A stretch of 60,000 nt of DNA from contig CM060732.1 in NCBI GenBank assembly GCA_030704615.1, positions 17,052,001 through 17,112,000 on the forward strand, written 5' to 3'. Shown piece by piece: positions 32,395 through 42,907 of the stretch. The notes below the pieces were generated by a model. The model had not been told where the DNA came from, ran no database searches, and worked only from the letters and a program-made list of their open reading frames with translations. This stretch comes from Takakia lepidozioides. Taxonomy: Eukaryota; Streptophyta; Takakiopsida; Takakiales; Takakiaceae. Numbering within the stretch: the stretch's first letter is position 1; every line of letters begins with the position of its first letter. A program made the translations under genes and the position numbers.

Positions 32395-33516
32395 CTACTC
32401 CGTCCTATATACGTCTTTTGGCTCAGGCCAATTGAATGGCTTGCCCATGAACCGAAGTACTACATGGGCTAATGTGACTCTCTCATTCTTGTTGTTGTCG
32501 TACAACCTTTGTAGCATTGAATGCCAACAACCTCTCGTAAATTGGTCCTGGAACATACTTTGATCATAATGAACGCCGCCATTTATTCGTACCGCTATCT
32601 TCCCAACGGCAAAGGCCTCCGACGTCATGTCCTGGGGGAGGGGGGGGGGGGTGACATTCGCATTGAAAACCGATGTAATATCTTTTTCCACCCACCATCT
32701 TTTTGCGAGTTCCCGGTCCAGCTTGTCTTGGTTTTCAAACTGGTACGGCGAGGCTTTGCGTATGCCCAATGGGGTGGCTAAGCCCCAATCACACACCCCA
32801 ATCTTGATCTCCTCGGTGCCATCTGGAAAATGCAACAAGATGTTGTCGGGGGACAAGTCGTTGTGCATGACACCGTTCTTGTGGACAACATCCATGAGGC
32901 ACACCAGTGCCCATGCAAGTTTACTGCGCATTTTCCGGAAACGAAGCAAGCGATCACATTCCTGGAACTCTGCTTCCGTTCCCCTTTGTTCCAAAATCAC
33001 CTTGTTGTCCGAATCGTTGCCCCATTTTTTGTCAAGGTTCATCATGTCGCGTATTGTCCCCCCATTCCACCAGCAAGTGTAACCCTCTACCTCACGTGCA
33101 TTCACAGCAAAATACGACATAACACCCGGATGCTGGAACTTCACTGCCAAACACTCGTCGTTATGTTGTCTCAACGTCTTTTCTGGATCTTTGGACTTGG
33201 GTTTTTTTCCCGCTAGCTCCCAACGCTCCGGTATTCTAGAATCGCCAACAATCCTACAGTGATGGACCTTAGCATACCCTCCTTCTTTGTAAGGGCCAAT
33301 CTCTACCACCTTCGCACTAGAGTTCAGGTAATAAAGACCAGTTGTGCCTCCCCCGCCCGATGACCCCGCCTTCCAAGGGACAACCCTAGTCCGGCGATGT
33401 GATTTCTGACTTGCCAAACAAGCCCAATACTCAACACGCCGCATTAACTCGGCTTCGGCGGAGGGCACTCGACCCTCGGTTGTTCTACCCTTCCATGTCT
33501 TCATTAGCTGCCTCAA
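32395..33516 (-). CDS. Protein-kinase-like ORF, atypical catalytic motifs
   Basis: Order of kinase motifs: a glycine loop GPYKEGGYAKVHHCR, CLAVKFQHPGVMSYF (possible VAIK-lysine region), the catalytic loop HNDLSPDNILL in place of HRDLKPENILL, CDWGLAT in place of DFGLA, then KRWWVEKDI where an APE-like segment would be, and SEAFAVGKIAVRI for helix F. Asp and Asn of the catalytic loop and Asp of DWG are present, so activity is possible. The R of HRD is N and the activation-segment end is unusual. The frame is open upstream to 33597 without ATG; the first ATG is at 33504. An upstream exon may be lost. No stop codons within. Whether it is a host gene or transposon cargo is unknown. Confidence 0.65.
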   Translation of the reverse strand: MRQLMKTWKGRTTEGRVPSAEAELMRRVEYWACLASQKSHRRTRVVPWKAGSSGGGGTTGLYYLNSSAKVVEIGPYKEGGYAKVHHCRIVGDSRIPERWELAGKKPKSKDPEKTLRQHNDECLAVKFQHPGVMSYFAVNAREVEGYTCWWNGGTIRDMMNLDKKWGNDSDNKVILEQRGTEAEFQECDRLLRFRKMRSKLAWALVCLMDVVHKNGVMHNDLSPDNILLHFPDGTEEIKIGVCDWGLATPLGIRKASPYQFENQDKLDRELAKRWWVEKDITSVFNANVTPPPLPQDMTSEAFAVGKIAVRINGGVHYDQSMFQDQFTRGCWHSMLQRLYDNNKNERVTLAHVVLRFMGKPFNWPEPKDVYRTE

Positions 33517-33597
33517 ATTCCACGTGGCGTCTTTCGCCCTGCTTTGGATCCACCGATTGAACTTCGGCTTGTCCCTGTCCGCCGTCCACGGGGGGTG

Positions 33598-34269
33598 CTA
33601 TTCTGTGAGCCCAGCACAGGCTCACGCCACGTCAGCATGCATACAGGGCCTATTTCCGCGGGTGTCACCTTTTACCGCGGGTTGATAAGCCATTTCCAGG
33701 GAATGCAGACTAGATGTGTTACATCCATTATATCCATCCTTTCTATCCATTGCATCAATTTGGACAATATCAACATACCAAGCCCCTGCATTGGAATGTG
33801 TCTACGTCGTGAGTAGGTGCACACTCACATCATCCAAAGCGGATCCCTGCGAAATCTTTTCTTACTCACCACCCTTGCGTACATGCCAGGTATGTGCGGG
33901 AGCATCATGGATGCTCACCAGAATTGAGAATGCCTGAACGCTCTTTGATCACGTGGACTTTATCATGATGGATTTACCAAGCATTCTTCTAGCAGGAATG
34001 GTTTGGAGACCAACGAGCAAATGATGCGAGAATGCTTTACCCGAACCAAAGACGTTTGTTTGTTTTGCAATGCACACAAGCCTGTAGGCTCCGCAAAACA
34101 CTAAATAGATTGAAGGAACAATCCGGGCAGTCCATGCAACCCCCATCTCCAATGATAGTTTGTTCCCATGAATTTACATCCCATGCACACATTGCAAACA
34201 TGACAACAAGGACACACAACCATCCCATTTCAAAATTGGCCCCAAATGAAAGCAAAAGAAAACTTCATA
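33598..34269. other. Intergenic segment with CTCACGCCACGTCAG motif
   Basis: Contains AGGCTCACGCCACGTCAGCA at about 33619-33638. The same motif occurs twice at about 37317-37366 next to the 3' end of the MULE-like gene. Otherwise no gene is supported. The shared motif may mark ends of one element family. Confidence 0.35.
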
Positions 34270-35607
34270 TCAAGTGTTATAGTCATCAGAATCAGTATCG
34301 ACCTCCTGTGCTATGTCATCCACAAAGATTCCGGCCCCAACACCACGTCTTCTACCACGGCCGTCGATGGTTGGACTGCGAGTGCCATGAATGGTCATGC
34401 TTGCTGCGAGTGCCTCCGCATAGACAGGTAGGACGTAAGACTGAGGAGGACTTGAAAGAAGTCCAAAAAGGTGTGATAGCCCTGGAGGGTCAGTGGAAGC
34501 ACGCGGACTCCTGCACAAGTGGACAAAAACCAATTTTGAACACAATGATGCAATGCACAAGTCCAACGAAGAGGATATATCCCATGTGCACTTTGCCTTA
34601 AGAACAGTGATTCTGGGTATTGAAACAACAATGCAAGCATCCACAGGTTGAACTTACTCACAGGCAAAGTCGTCATCCAGCTCTTTGTCGGAAGTCTCCC
34701 CTGTATGAATATCAGCGGATAGGGGCTTCGGAAGGACTTAAGAAGTGTGTCCACCCAAACCCATCAGGAGGTTCTTGTAAATCTTGGCATCCCCTTCAAT
34801 CCCAAAGAGATGTCGCGCACTGGCCTTGCAAACGTGGTAGGAGGCACCTACAGTGGAATACAATGAAGGAAATAGACATTGAAGACACATTTGGAACGGT
34901 GGGAAGAGCTGAAAGTGCAAGGTCAAACAAACCTCACGAAATGTGAATATTGAAGAGACGAACCTGTGCCCATTGACAAATCCAGACCTCTGGCATCTGT
35001 GTAGGTGCAGCACTCCACAATCGTCTGAATGAAAGCCGGGCTCCTCTCCCTGGCCCCTCTCTAAGGAACCCCATTCCCCCTTCGCAAGCACACGTTGCTG
35101 TCCACGTAGTTGTGGTGCATGTCATCCGTGGGAGGATCTGTCCTCTTGTCTATGAACTTGCCCCCATGAGTGATGGCAAACTCCCTAATGACGGCTGGAA
35201 TCGTAGGTGGATGCACTCGGACGAGACAAACAGCTTCAAACAAACGAGTCTGCGAACAGGACATACACAAGGAACTAAGAAGCTTGAAAACCAGGCCCCT
35301 ACATATTCATTTGACCGACTTATGCAACTCCATCCGAGAACCACCAAGAAGAGGAATAAGAAGGCAAATTTACCATCTCTCCGGGACGATCCCCCTTCGT
35401 TAGGTACATGTTGTTCACACAATTCCATGTCTTCACGACCCTCATACCGGAGGCTTTCAAATAGCTGGCAAGTGCACGGCGACAGCAAAGGTCGATGGAC
35501 TGGATGAGCACCAAAACACTTGCATCGGACAGAAAGAAATTGCAAAAGGAGAAAATCCACCGCCAGTAGCGCTCATCAAAAGCATTCCAACCTGGACAAA
35601 GCACCAA
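34270..35607 (-). CDS. Unrecognised multi-exon gene or remnant
   Basis: Coding-like blocks run on the minus strand: YWRWIFSFCNFFLSDASVLV...KTWNCVNNMYLTKGDRPGEM then a GTAAAT donor (about 35375); TTCGCAG acceptor then TRLFEAVCLVRVHPPTIPAVIREFAITHGGKFIDKR...; after an in-frame TAG (about 35071) SPAFIQTIVECCTYTDARGLDLSMG; then after CTGTAG, SYHVCKASARHLFGIEGDAKIYKNLL...DKELDDDFA with a strong GTGAGTAAG donor (about 34660); and finally a GRGRRRGVGAG...DTDSDDYNT end. Splice sites are read by eye. I do not recognise the family. The nonsense codon suggests a pseudogene. Its upstream end is cut where a MULE-like fragment begins on the other strand (about 35605). Confidence 0.4.
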
Positions 35608-36842
35608 CTAGATACAGGTCATTCTTGAGGGGTGGCCTTGGAGGCAAAGGCCCGGACAGGAGTGAGTTGATGTTACAAGCAGCCAGAAGATCGGGGGATC
35701 CCAGCAAAATAGTGCGGGCAGTGAGCATATGTGCAGATGGCACCCCTCTCGTGGGAAGAGTTCCCCATCTGGAAGGCAAAGAGAGATTCAGGTCTTGCAA
35801 ACGGAAATTGGATACCCCTCCCGGATCAGATGCAGATTCCCATAGGGCGGACAGGGACAACTTCTCGACGCCACATGTTCCCTTGGATCAGAGATGGAAT
35901 TGCGGAACATCCACAGGTGAGGGCCATTCTGCCCCAGACCGGACCCCTGCATCAAGCACTGTCTTTGCAATGGTTGAAGACCAGAACGTGGTGCCGCATG
36001 TAATAGAGTCCATATGCTTGGACGAGGTTTGGTATATAGAACGTACAAGTGCTGGATCGCGTGTGAAATGCGCGGCGATCAGGGCCACCAATCATGAAAA
36101 ATGTACATCATTAATATCCAGAGGGAAAGAACGCATTGCAGCTCCTACATTCACTGGTTTGTTTCTCCCTTACGGCCAAGGAGAGGCAAAGAACCACAAG
36201 TTCTGGTTTTTCGCTGACGATTGGGGGAGATGTGTGCGTGGGACAATGAGGCCCTCTGTGGTGAGGAAGCCTACTCCACCAACCGTGTGGCCTGTGAAGA
36301 TGGGCACAAGTCTCATTCACCAAGAGATCGCAATGCTGGAAGAGGCGGGTTTCTCCCTAGCCAGACATTCCATTACACGTGAAGGTGCTTCAAGTACAAG
36401 CGGTTCACGGGTACCTCCGCCTGACGCTCACTTGTGGCCAACCAGACGGAATGGGAAGCTGGTTCGACGATTCCCTCCAACCGCATAACACTATGGCAAA
36501 ATCGAGTCCGCGAGAATGCTTCACGCTCGTGTTGCGGGAACAATGGAAGTGCCTGATCCAGGGTATGGTCGGGTCTTCACCATGATCTCATCCGCATCTG
36601 CGCTGCAGGACAAGACGTACGACATCACTGTTTCCGATTTTCCCAATTGTACCTGTCCTGATTTTGTTGGTATGCTTTCAAGTAGTTTGGGAAAGAGAGG
36701 GAGGTTCATACCGTGCAAACACCTTTACTTCGTCTTCTTGAGAAAGATAGTTTGTGATCCAAAGCGAGACTTCTTCATTCACCAAGCCACTATGAGTTTC
36801 AACGAAGTCAAGACACTTCTACAGCGGGATACAAGCCCATAG
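35520..36842 (+). pseudogene. MULE (mudrA-like) transposase, C-terminal part with SWIM finger, copy 3
   Basis: Homology to the copy at 39489-40640 begins at RYRSFLRGG (35610) and continues through LMLQAARRSGDP, RVPHLEGKERFRSCKRKLDTPPGSD, APTFTGLF-PY-GE-KNHKFWF and ITVSDFPNCTCPDFVGM...GRFIPCKHLYFVF. The last block is a SWIM zinc finger (C-x-C-x(n)-C-x-H), the usual C-terminal DNA-binding module of mudrA-type transposases. An in-frame TAA at 36486 breaks the frame. The N-terminal and DDE portions are missing, so the copy is 5'-truncated at about 35605. Confidence 0.8.
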
Positions 36843-37044
36843 AAAGCATGCACTTGACACTCCGAAATCTGTGTTTACCTTGGCTACAACTTGTAATGGA
36901 ATGATTGTTCAAGTCCAGTGTCTCTCAATGTATGTCGTCTAACATCTTTGCTATGCGTGGGTCAATGCATTTGTCGCATTGGTTTGTCATTCTATTTTCA
37001 TTAGCAAGCACAAGAAACTACCTTCAGATAGACAGATGATCAAA

Positions 37045-37200
37045 TCAACCTCGTGTTAACACGAGGTTTACTTGGAGTTTTCCAAATCCCCCTTGTGCCG
37101 ACACGATGTTGATTTTAGTTCCAGGAAAACAACCTCGTGTTAACACGACGTTCATTTCAGTTCTAGGAAATGAAGCTCCTGTTAATATAAGGTTGAACTC
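37045..37200. repeat. CTCGTGTTAACACGAG palindromes, 3 units
   Basis: CAACCTCGTGTTAACACGAGG appears at about 37045, a decayed form near 37095, again at about 37128, and a weak fourth near 37175, separated by TTCCAGGAAA-type spacers of about 35-40 bp. It lies 200 bp beyond the MULE copy 3 stop codon. The arrangement resembles the CAACCTTGCGTCAACGCAAGG palindromes at 51660-52240, but with a TTAA centre. Confidence 0.75.
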
Positions 37201-37299
37201 CAGGAAAGCCCGAAACCCTTCATCTGTTTCACCTTCATGTGGTCAAATCAGCAGTTAGGGGGCCCCACGGTTATAGGCCCACCTTCTTTGTGATGACGT

Positions 37300-37420
37300 G
37301 GCATGACCTGGACCAGGCTCACGCCACTTCAGTTGCGTGAGCGTAGGCTCACGCCACGTCATCGTTGTGTGAACGTACGCTCACACGCTCACGCGCCAGG
37401 CTCACGCGGTAGTGTTGTTG
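37300..37420. repeat. CTCACGC / GCGTGAG short inverted motifs
   Basis: AGGCTCACGCCACTTCAG, GCGTGAGCGTAGGCTCACGC, CACGTCATCG, ACGTACGCTCACACGCTCACG and CAGGCTCACGCGG are clustered within about 100 bp. Together with the copy at 33619 they could be terminal or subterminal repeats of a DNA element. No clear TIR pair was resolved. Confidence 0.4.
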
Positions 37421-37787
37421 AACACATTTCACCTTGTTTTTCCCTCTTATCAGAATCGGCCCTAAATTTTCATGTTGAATTATGCAAGTTAGCTGGTTGA
37501 GTGAACCTTAAATAGTTTGGAGTGACTTTGACATGATACTGCCAATGTGACAACAAGAAAGTATCCAAAAACAGCCTAGTTATCATTCCTTACGTGACGT
37601 GGCGCTGACACGTCGGCCGTCACGTCCGACGTGCGTCATGTCACGTCGAATCCGGACGTTTATCCACGTAATTTTTTTTACATTTGACTTTTATGATTTA
37701 CTTCTACTCTTTGTAATGACATGGCAGCCACGGTGTAAAACAGACGTGGTCAATTATTAATATTTATTAATTCTTTTTAAAAAATGA

Positions 37788-38095
37788 GTCCGCCTATATT
37801 GGCGGTCGCATATAATTTATTATTTTTAATAAAAGCGACCGCCCATATTGGCGGTCGCTTGTAATTTAATATTTTGTTAAATTAAGTGACCGCCAATATT
37901 GGCGGTCGCCGGTAATTTATTTATTTTTAAATGAAGCGACCGCCCATATTTGCGGTCGCCCGTAATTTATTTATTTTTAAATGAAGCGACCGCCCATATT
38001 GGCGGTCGCCTGTAATTTATTTATTTTTAAATGAAGCGACCGCCCATATTGGCGGTCGCCCGTATTTTATTACATTTTAAAATAAGCGGTCGCGT
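37788..38095. repeat. GCGACCGCC/GGCGGTCGC palindrome array 3
   Basis: Six or seven units of GCGACCGCCCATATTGGCGG with spacers TAATTTATTTATTTTTAAATGAA, period about 60 bp. The segment before it (37590-37665) with GTCACGTCCGACGTGCGTCA and CGAATCCGGA resembles the segment before array 1 (19015-19075, GTCACGTCCGACCTGACG with GACCGGA), so arrays 1 and 3 begin the same way. Confidence 0.9.
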
Positions 38096-38390
38096 GTTTT
38101 TTTTTCTCTTAGAAATCCAGGGACTCACCGTGTGGCGTTTTGTTTTTTATTTTTAATCATGAAGCCGCGCATCGGCCAGCCACGTGGTGAGGTGCCACGG
38201 GTCAGGAAAAACGAAACAAATGGGATGGGGGGAGGTGGTTTTGAACCCTTGACCTCTCCCATGTGGGTGCGCGTGGCGAGGTGCGACTGGCTAGTCGCGC
38301 CGCGCTGACACGTGGCGAGGCGCCACTGGCCTGTCGCGCATTTTCAAGCATAATGCCATTTTTTTTGGGGGGGGGGGGGAGGTGGGCGCC

Positions 38391-38397
38391 TATATAA
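38391..38397 (+). promoter_or_regulatory. TATA box after array 3
   Basis: TATATAA preceded by a 12-base G run, as in the blocks at 24160 and 25180, and followed by a pyrimidine-rich leader (CCATTCCCCCCTCCTTTTC). Confidence 0.5.
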
Positions 38398-38717
38398 ACC
38401 ATTCCCCCCTCCTTTTCTGATCACTTTTGCCCCTCTTCTGGTGTGGTTCCTTGGCATCCTTTAGTCCTTTCGGACTTCGTTGCTTGGCACTGCCAACGGG
38501 AGGTGCAAAGATAATTATTTGGGGGGGGAGGTTTTGTTGGTTTTCTATTGGTCAGTCCCACACACTTGTTCACGGTACAATCATCGTATCACCATTTTGC
38601 CGTTTCCGGATCTCCGGCGGCCTGTTTTTTTGCAGAAAACTACGAAGACACCATCCACACGCGTTCATTGCCATTTTTCTGAGGTTTTGGACTATGTAGT
38701 GGGCAAAGGTTTATACA

Positions 38718-39197
38718 ATGTCGGGGGTTGTGAATTCAAGTTCTGGGGCGGGATCGTCTGGGGGGCGGAGGAAAAGAAAACGTGCCCACGAGTCAACAAG
38801 CCAGACTACCCGGGACCGGATGCCTTGGATAAGGTGAATGAAGTGGTAGCGGATTATTTCAAGGGTAGGGACATGATGAGGTTGGAGAGTGCTTATGTTA
38901 GGCATGGATGGGAGGGGTTTCAAATTTTCCAGCAAAATATGGAGAGGAAAATGACAAACGCTTTGGCGGGGGCTAAGTGGACGGCCAGCGTAGCTACGGC
39001 GTGAGCCCAGCCCCATGAGCCTTGGAGCTGAGCCTTACGTTGTAGCTGCAAAGCGTGAGCGGCACAAATCTGCTGGAGAAGCAGGTCCTATAGGCGAGGA
39101 TTGCAGGAAGAGGGCCTATTACCGTGGACAAAACAAAGGGGGCCACCATGCACCATGTCTGCAATGCCTACACAAAAAGAGGGATATGAAAATATAG
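38718..39197 (+). pseudogene. Short gene remnant downstream of array 3
   Basis: ATG at 38718 opens MSGVVNSSSGAGSSGGRRKRKRA, an N-terminus with a basic nuclear-localisation-like patch, and stops after MPWIR. A frameshift near 38830 lets ALDKVNEVVADYFKGRDMMRLESAYVRHGWEGFQIFQQNME continue to 39004, and a third frame runs AAKRERHKSAGEAGPIGEDC to 39197. I do not recognise the protein; by position it would be the N-terminal part of an array-associated gene like those at 20840 and 25505. Truncated by or fused to the MULE copy whose 3' end starts near 39230. Confidence 0.4.
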
Positions 39198-39488
39198 CAG
39201 ATTTGAGCTCAGAATGATTGACACACTTTATTTCAATTCACAGATAGACGCTTACAATGAATGGCATGTGCATTTGCCCTGGTTCCGCGAACGAAATGTA
39301 TGTGTTTGTCCTAAATGCAAAGTCTTTACACGGTAACCTGGAAACCAGCATGGGAAGCGGGCATGGCTCGTATGTGTTCAAAGAGAATTTGGCGGAGCCC
39401 TACGTGAGGTGTCCCGCTGCAGAAGGGTGATTACTTCTCCGTAGCCTAGTGTGGCTTGGTGAATGAATTGGTCTCTCTTACCGTCGCA

Positions 39489-42400
39489 TCACATAATTAC
39501 AAGGTATATGTAATATTGATGCTTGCAGGGGACCCACTTCCCTCTCATGCCGAGAGCGCCCTCACGCATCGTTACAAAATCCGGACAAGTGCACGTAGGG
39601 AAATTCCCCACGGTAACCTGATATTCTTTGCCATGAAGAACTGAGCCAATAGACAGCACTGTGTAAATCCGTCCATACCCCGGGGCAGGGACTTCGGTGA
39701 TACGAGTCACCCAACCCTCCAAAATTCTAGCCGATTCCATCTTGCATTCGTGATCTGCACCCGAAGCGACACGGCACACTGTTTTTCCATCTCTTTTTGT
39801 TGGGTGGGAGTTGGCACCGGGTGGGGGCATTGCCGGAGCATGTGGCACATCTGTGCCGACAGTGCATGAGGGCACCACCCGGGACCGTGCAAGACAGAAC
39901 CCTCCCTCCTCCAGCATGCTTATCTCGGTTGATGACAGCGACGTCCCAAGTTTCAGAGGCCAAATTGCGGGGGGAGGGGGCTTCATTATCACCGAAGGAC
40001 AAACTGTTCCCTTGACGCATCGTGCCATATCGTCTGGGCAGAACCAGAACTTGTGGTTCTTTGACTCCCCACTATAATAAGGTCGGAACAACCCTGTGAA
40101 TGTTGGAGCTGGAGTCCCCCTGGAGCCTTTGCATATTTTTTATTTGCATTTCTTGAAAGAGGGGGTCCGAATTGCCATGCAAGCCACTCTAGATCCTAGT
40201 GGGGTGCGTTCTATATGCCACTCACTATCAATGCAATCAGATTCATGCACCATGGCCACCACCTCCTCCAATGGGATTCCTGCTGCTGTGCTTGCATGAT
40301 CTGCACTTGCTCCACTGGAGGAGGACCCACCTGGGAAGGGGCGGGCACACGACTTAGTCTGCACTGGAGACACCCTTGGTACAGAGAAATTGACCTTGTC
40401 CGGCCGATGGGAATCTCCATCCGACCCTGGAGGAGTGTTCAATTTCCTTTTGCATGATCCAAATCTTTCCTCGCCTTCCAAATGGGGGAGCCTAGATTGC
40501 AAAAGGGAGCCTTCAGTGCACCTGTTCAGAGCTCTGGCCATCTTCAATGGGTCTCCGGACCTACTCGCAGCCCTTAGCATCAACAAAGTTGTATCAAGGC
40601 CCTTGCCTCCGCCCCGTCCCATCAGAAAATTGCGGGACCTGGTTTGTTGTGTAAGTGCCCGCACCATGTCATCAGCAGTGGCCACATACAAGTCACGTCC
40701 TGCTTTGGTAGACTGCTGCATCCAGGCGTTGTGAACAGTCTCCGCCAAATCACAGGATGGCATGTCGGCCAAGTCCTCCAAGGACATGTCTTGCAGGAGG
40801 CATTGCATGGAAATGTGAGGAACGAAAGGAAATGGAAGAGGTTCTGCAAGTGACAATCCAACAACCCCAAATGAACAGGCATGATGCAAGTGAAATTTGT
40901 GTTTCTGGGATTGAAGAGGCTTACCGTCGTCATGAAAGCTCCCCACTGTCTGTACCTGAAGTGCCAGAAAACCAACCAGTCCTCCAACTCCTTCAGGTGG
41001 ATACCAGTAGCAGCACCAGAGGAGAACCACCAAGCCCGGATTGCTTGGTAAGTGCTCTCAACTTCTCCCATTGAGGTGGCATTTTTGTACTTGAGGCAGA
41101 GCCTTCTGTGCTCCAATTGAAGTTCAGGGCGAATGCAGCGCTTTGTATGACGTGCCAGAGATTGACTCCAATGGAAGAGGCATGTGCACTCCCTATTTTC
41201 CATTGGGACCTTAGGATCCCCCGAACCAAACACGCGCCGCACTGCATTGAAATTTGCCTGTGCACTATCAGCCATGAAGCCTGCAAAATTTGTGTTCTGT
41301 ATTCCATTGCGCCGCATGACGGCCAGGAGCGAATTCCACATGAGCATCTGGGATTCAGTGTCCTCCGACTGCATATCACAAATTGCTATGGAGAGCACAC
41401 GTTGGTACGCTGGATCGTACACATGGCACGCCATGGTTGTCCAACCCTTCACCCGTTTGCAGTGATCAAACATTAACCAACATTTTTTCAAATCTCCTCC
41501 AGGTTGCATTCAGCGGACAATGCTCACACCACTGCCTTCGACCACTGTGGACATCTTGAACAAATACACCTTGGATGAGCCCTGGCCAGGGAAGATACTG
41601 TTTTGAATGAATTCATAGCGACTCCTCCGTTTGAGGTCCATAATGTTGTCCATGAATCCAGCAGAGCCTGTGCCCATTCTGAGTGCATTCACCTGGTTTC
41701 GAATATTGGGAGAGCTCAACACGGAGAAATGGTCCATCACTGCCTCAAGCGAATCTTCATCCAGCATTGGTTGTGTCGCATCCCCTTCACCCAGTATGTA
41801 TTTTTCCAGGAATGTCTTGCTAGCTGCAAGCGCTATAGCAAAAGGTGTTGCACAAGGGGCATTGTGGAACTCCTGCTTCAGCAGATTTCTAGCGATGTCC
41901 ACGCTATCCCTACAACTTCCTTTGGACAAAGGATGCTCGTATGTACCCATATGAATGCAAGCACGAGTCATTGTCTTGCATTGGTGTGCCACCTGGTACA
42001 TACGAGCATGGCACACAGAAACACAAGACGGGGAAAGTTTGCAGAACCTGCACACAAAAGTATTGGTCTTGGGAGGAGCAAGCCCTGGGGTGAAAGGATT
42101 CAGGGGCACACCTTCCCACTCACTTTCGTTTGGTTTAGCGCTGTTTCTCAGGCGAGGGCAAGAAATATTCACGCACTTACAATGCCCAACGTAGACCGAC
42201 CTTAGAAATTTCAATCCAATGTCGTTGTGGATGTTCGACGTTTTTGTCCTACACCAAGGGTGTCCGTCATGTTTCTTGTCCATGCCCTGCAGAAGCCCAG
42301 CTAGTCCACTGGAAGACGTGGGAGGGTTGAGCTCAAACAAGATGTCCCCATCAAACTCTGCTGGCACGTATTGAACCCGCTGCACACGAAGGGACTCCCA

Positions 42401-42907
42401 ATCAACAAAACGCAGCTTGCTCTTGCACCCAGACACCCCTGCGAGGGCTTTCAATTTCGGAATAACACTCGTTATCTCCTGCAACTCGTCATCATCCAAG
42501 AATGGAGTCTGCATTGGCAGAGGAATCTCCGAAACATCCTCCGAGGACGAGTCTGAAAGAGTCACAAATGTAGTGGATGTGCTCACCTCTTGTTTCACAT
42601 GAACTGTGCCCTTCTGCTACACGACCGATGCTGCAGTGCCAGGGATAACTAGTGATCCTGCTGATTGTCTTCTGTCTTTTCCAAGGACCCGGTATGTGCC
42701 TGGAAGGACTCTCCACTTCCTTCCACACTCGCCAACCAATGGTTTCTCCAAGTGCCCAGAATCCAAATTCCTATCCTCGTCATACACCTCTTTTTGAACA
42801 AGCAGAGAACCCAATTCCACCTCGAATTGGAAGCTCAAACAGTGTGCGTCAACGCACACTGTTTGAGCCCCCCTTGTGCCTTGTTTTCTGGTGTGGAAAT
42901 GGTGCAC
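39489..42907 (-). pseudogene. MULE (mudrA-like) SWIM transposase pseudogene, copy 1
   Basis: N-terminal end enters from the palindrome array at 42834 (FQFEVELGSLLVQKEVYD). Then WRVLPGTYRVLG; the acidic LSDSSSEDVSEIP; MDKKHDGHPWCRTKTSNIHN; a zinc-binding block CRFCKLSPSC...ACIHMGTYEHP (C2-HxH, WRKY/GCM1-FLYWCH like); a GSSKVYLFKMS segment; the DDE region with ICDMQSED (first D), GFMADSAQANFNAV (second D), CLFHWSQSL and LEDWLVFWHFRYRQWG; a GTAAGC donor at about 40924; exon 2 from DMSLEDLADMPS; and a SWIM finger CTCPDFV...CKHQYYIYL near the end. Three in-frame nonsense codons are visible: TAG 42617, TGA 41510 (arginine in copy 2) and TAA 40140. It would cut and paste MULE DNA in the nucleus. Confidence 0.85.

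Noticed and set aside
33544-33816. Plus-strand ORF of 90 codons
   Set aside because: Overlaps the 5' extension of the kinase-like frame on the other strand and has no recognisable content.
35576-36091. Minus-strand frames opposite MULE copy 3
   Set aside because: The plus strand matches copy 1 in sequence and order, so these are shadow frames.
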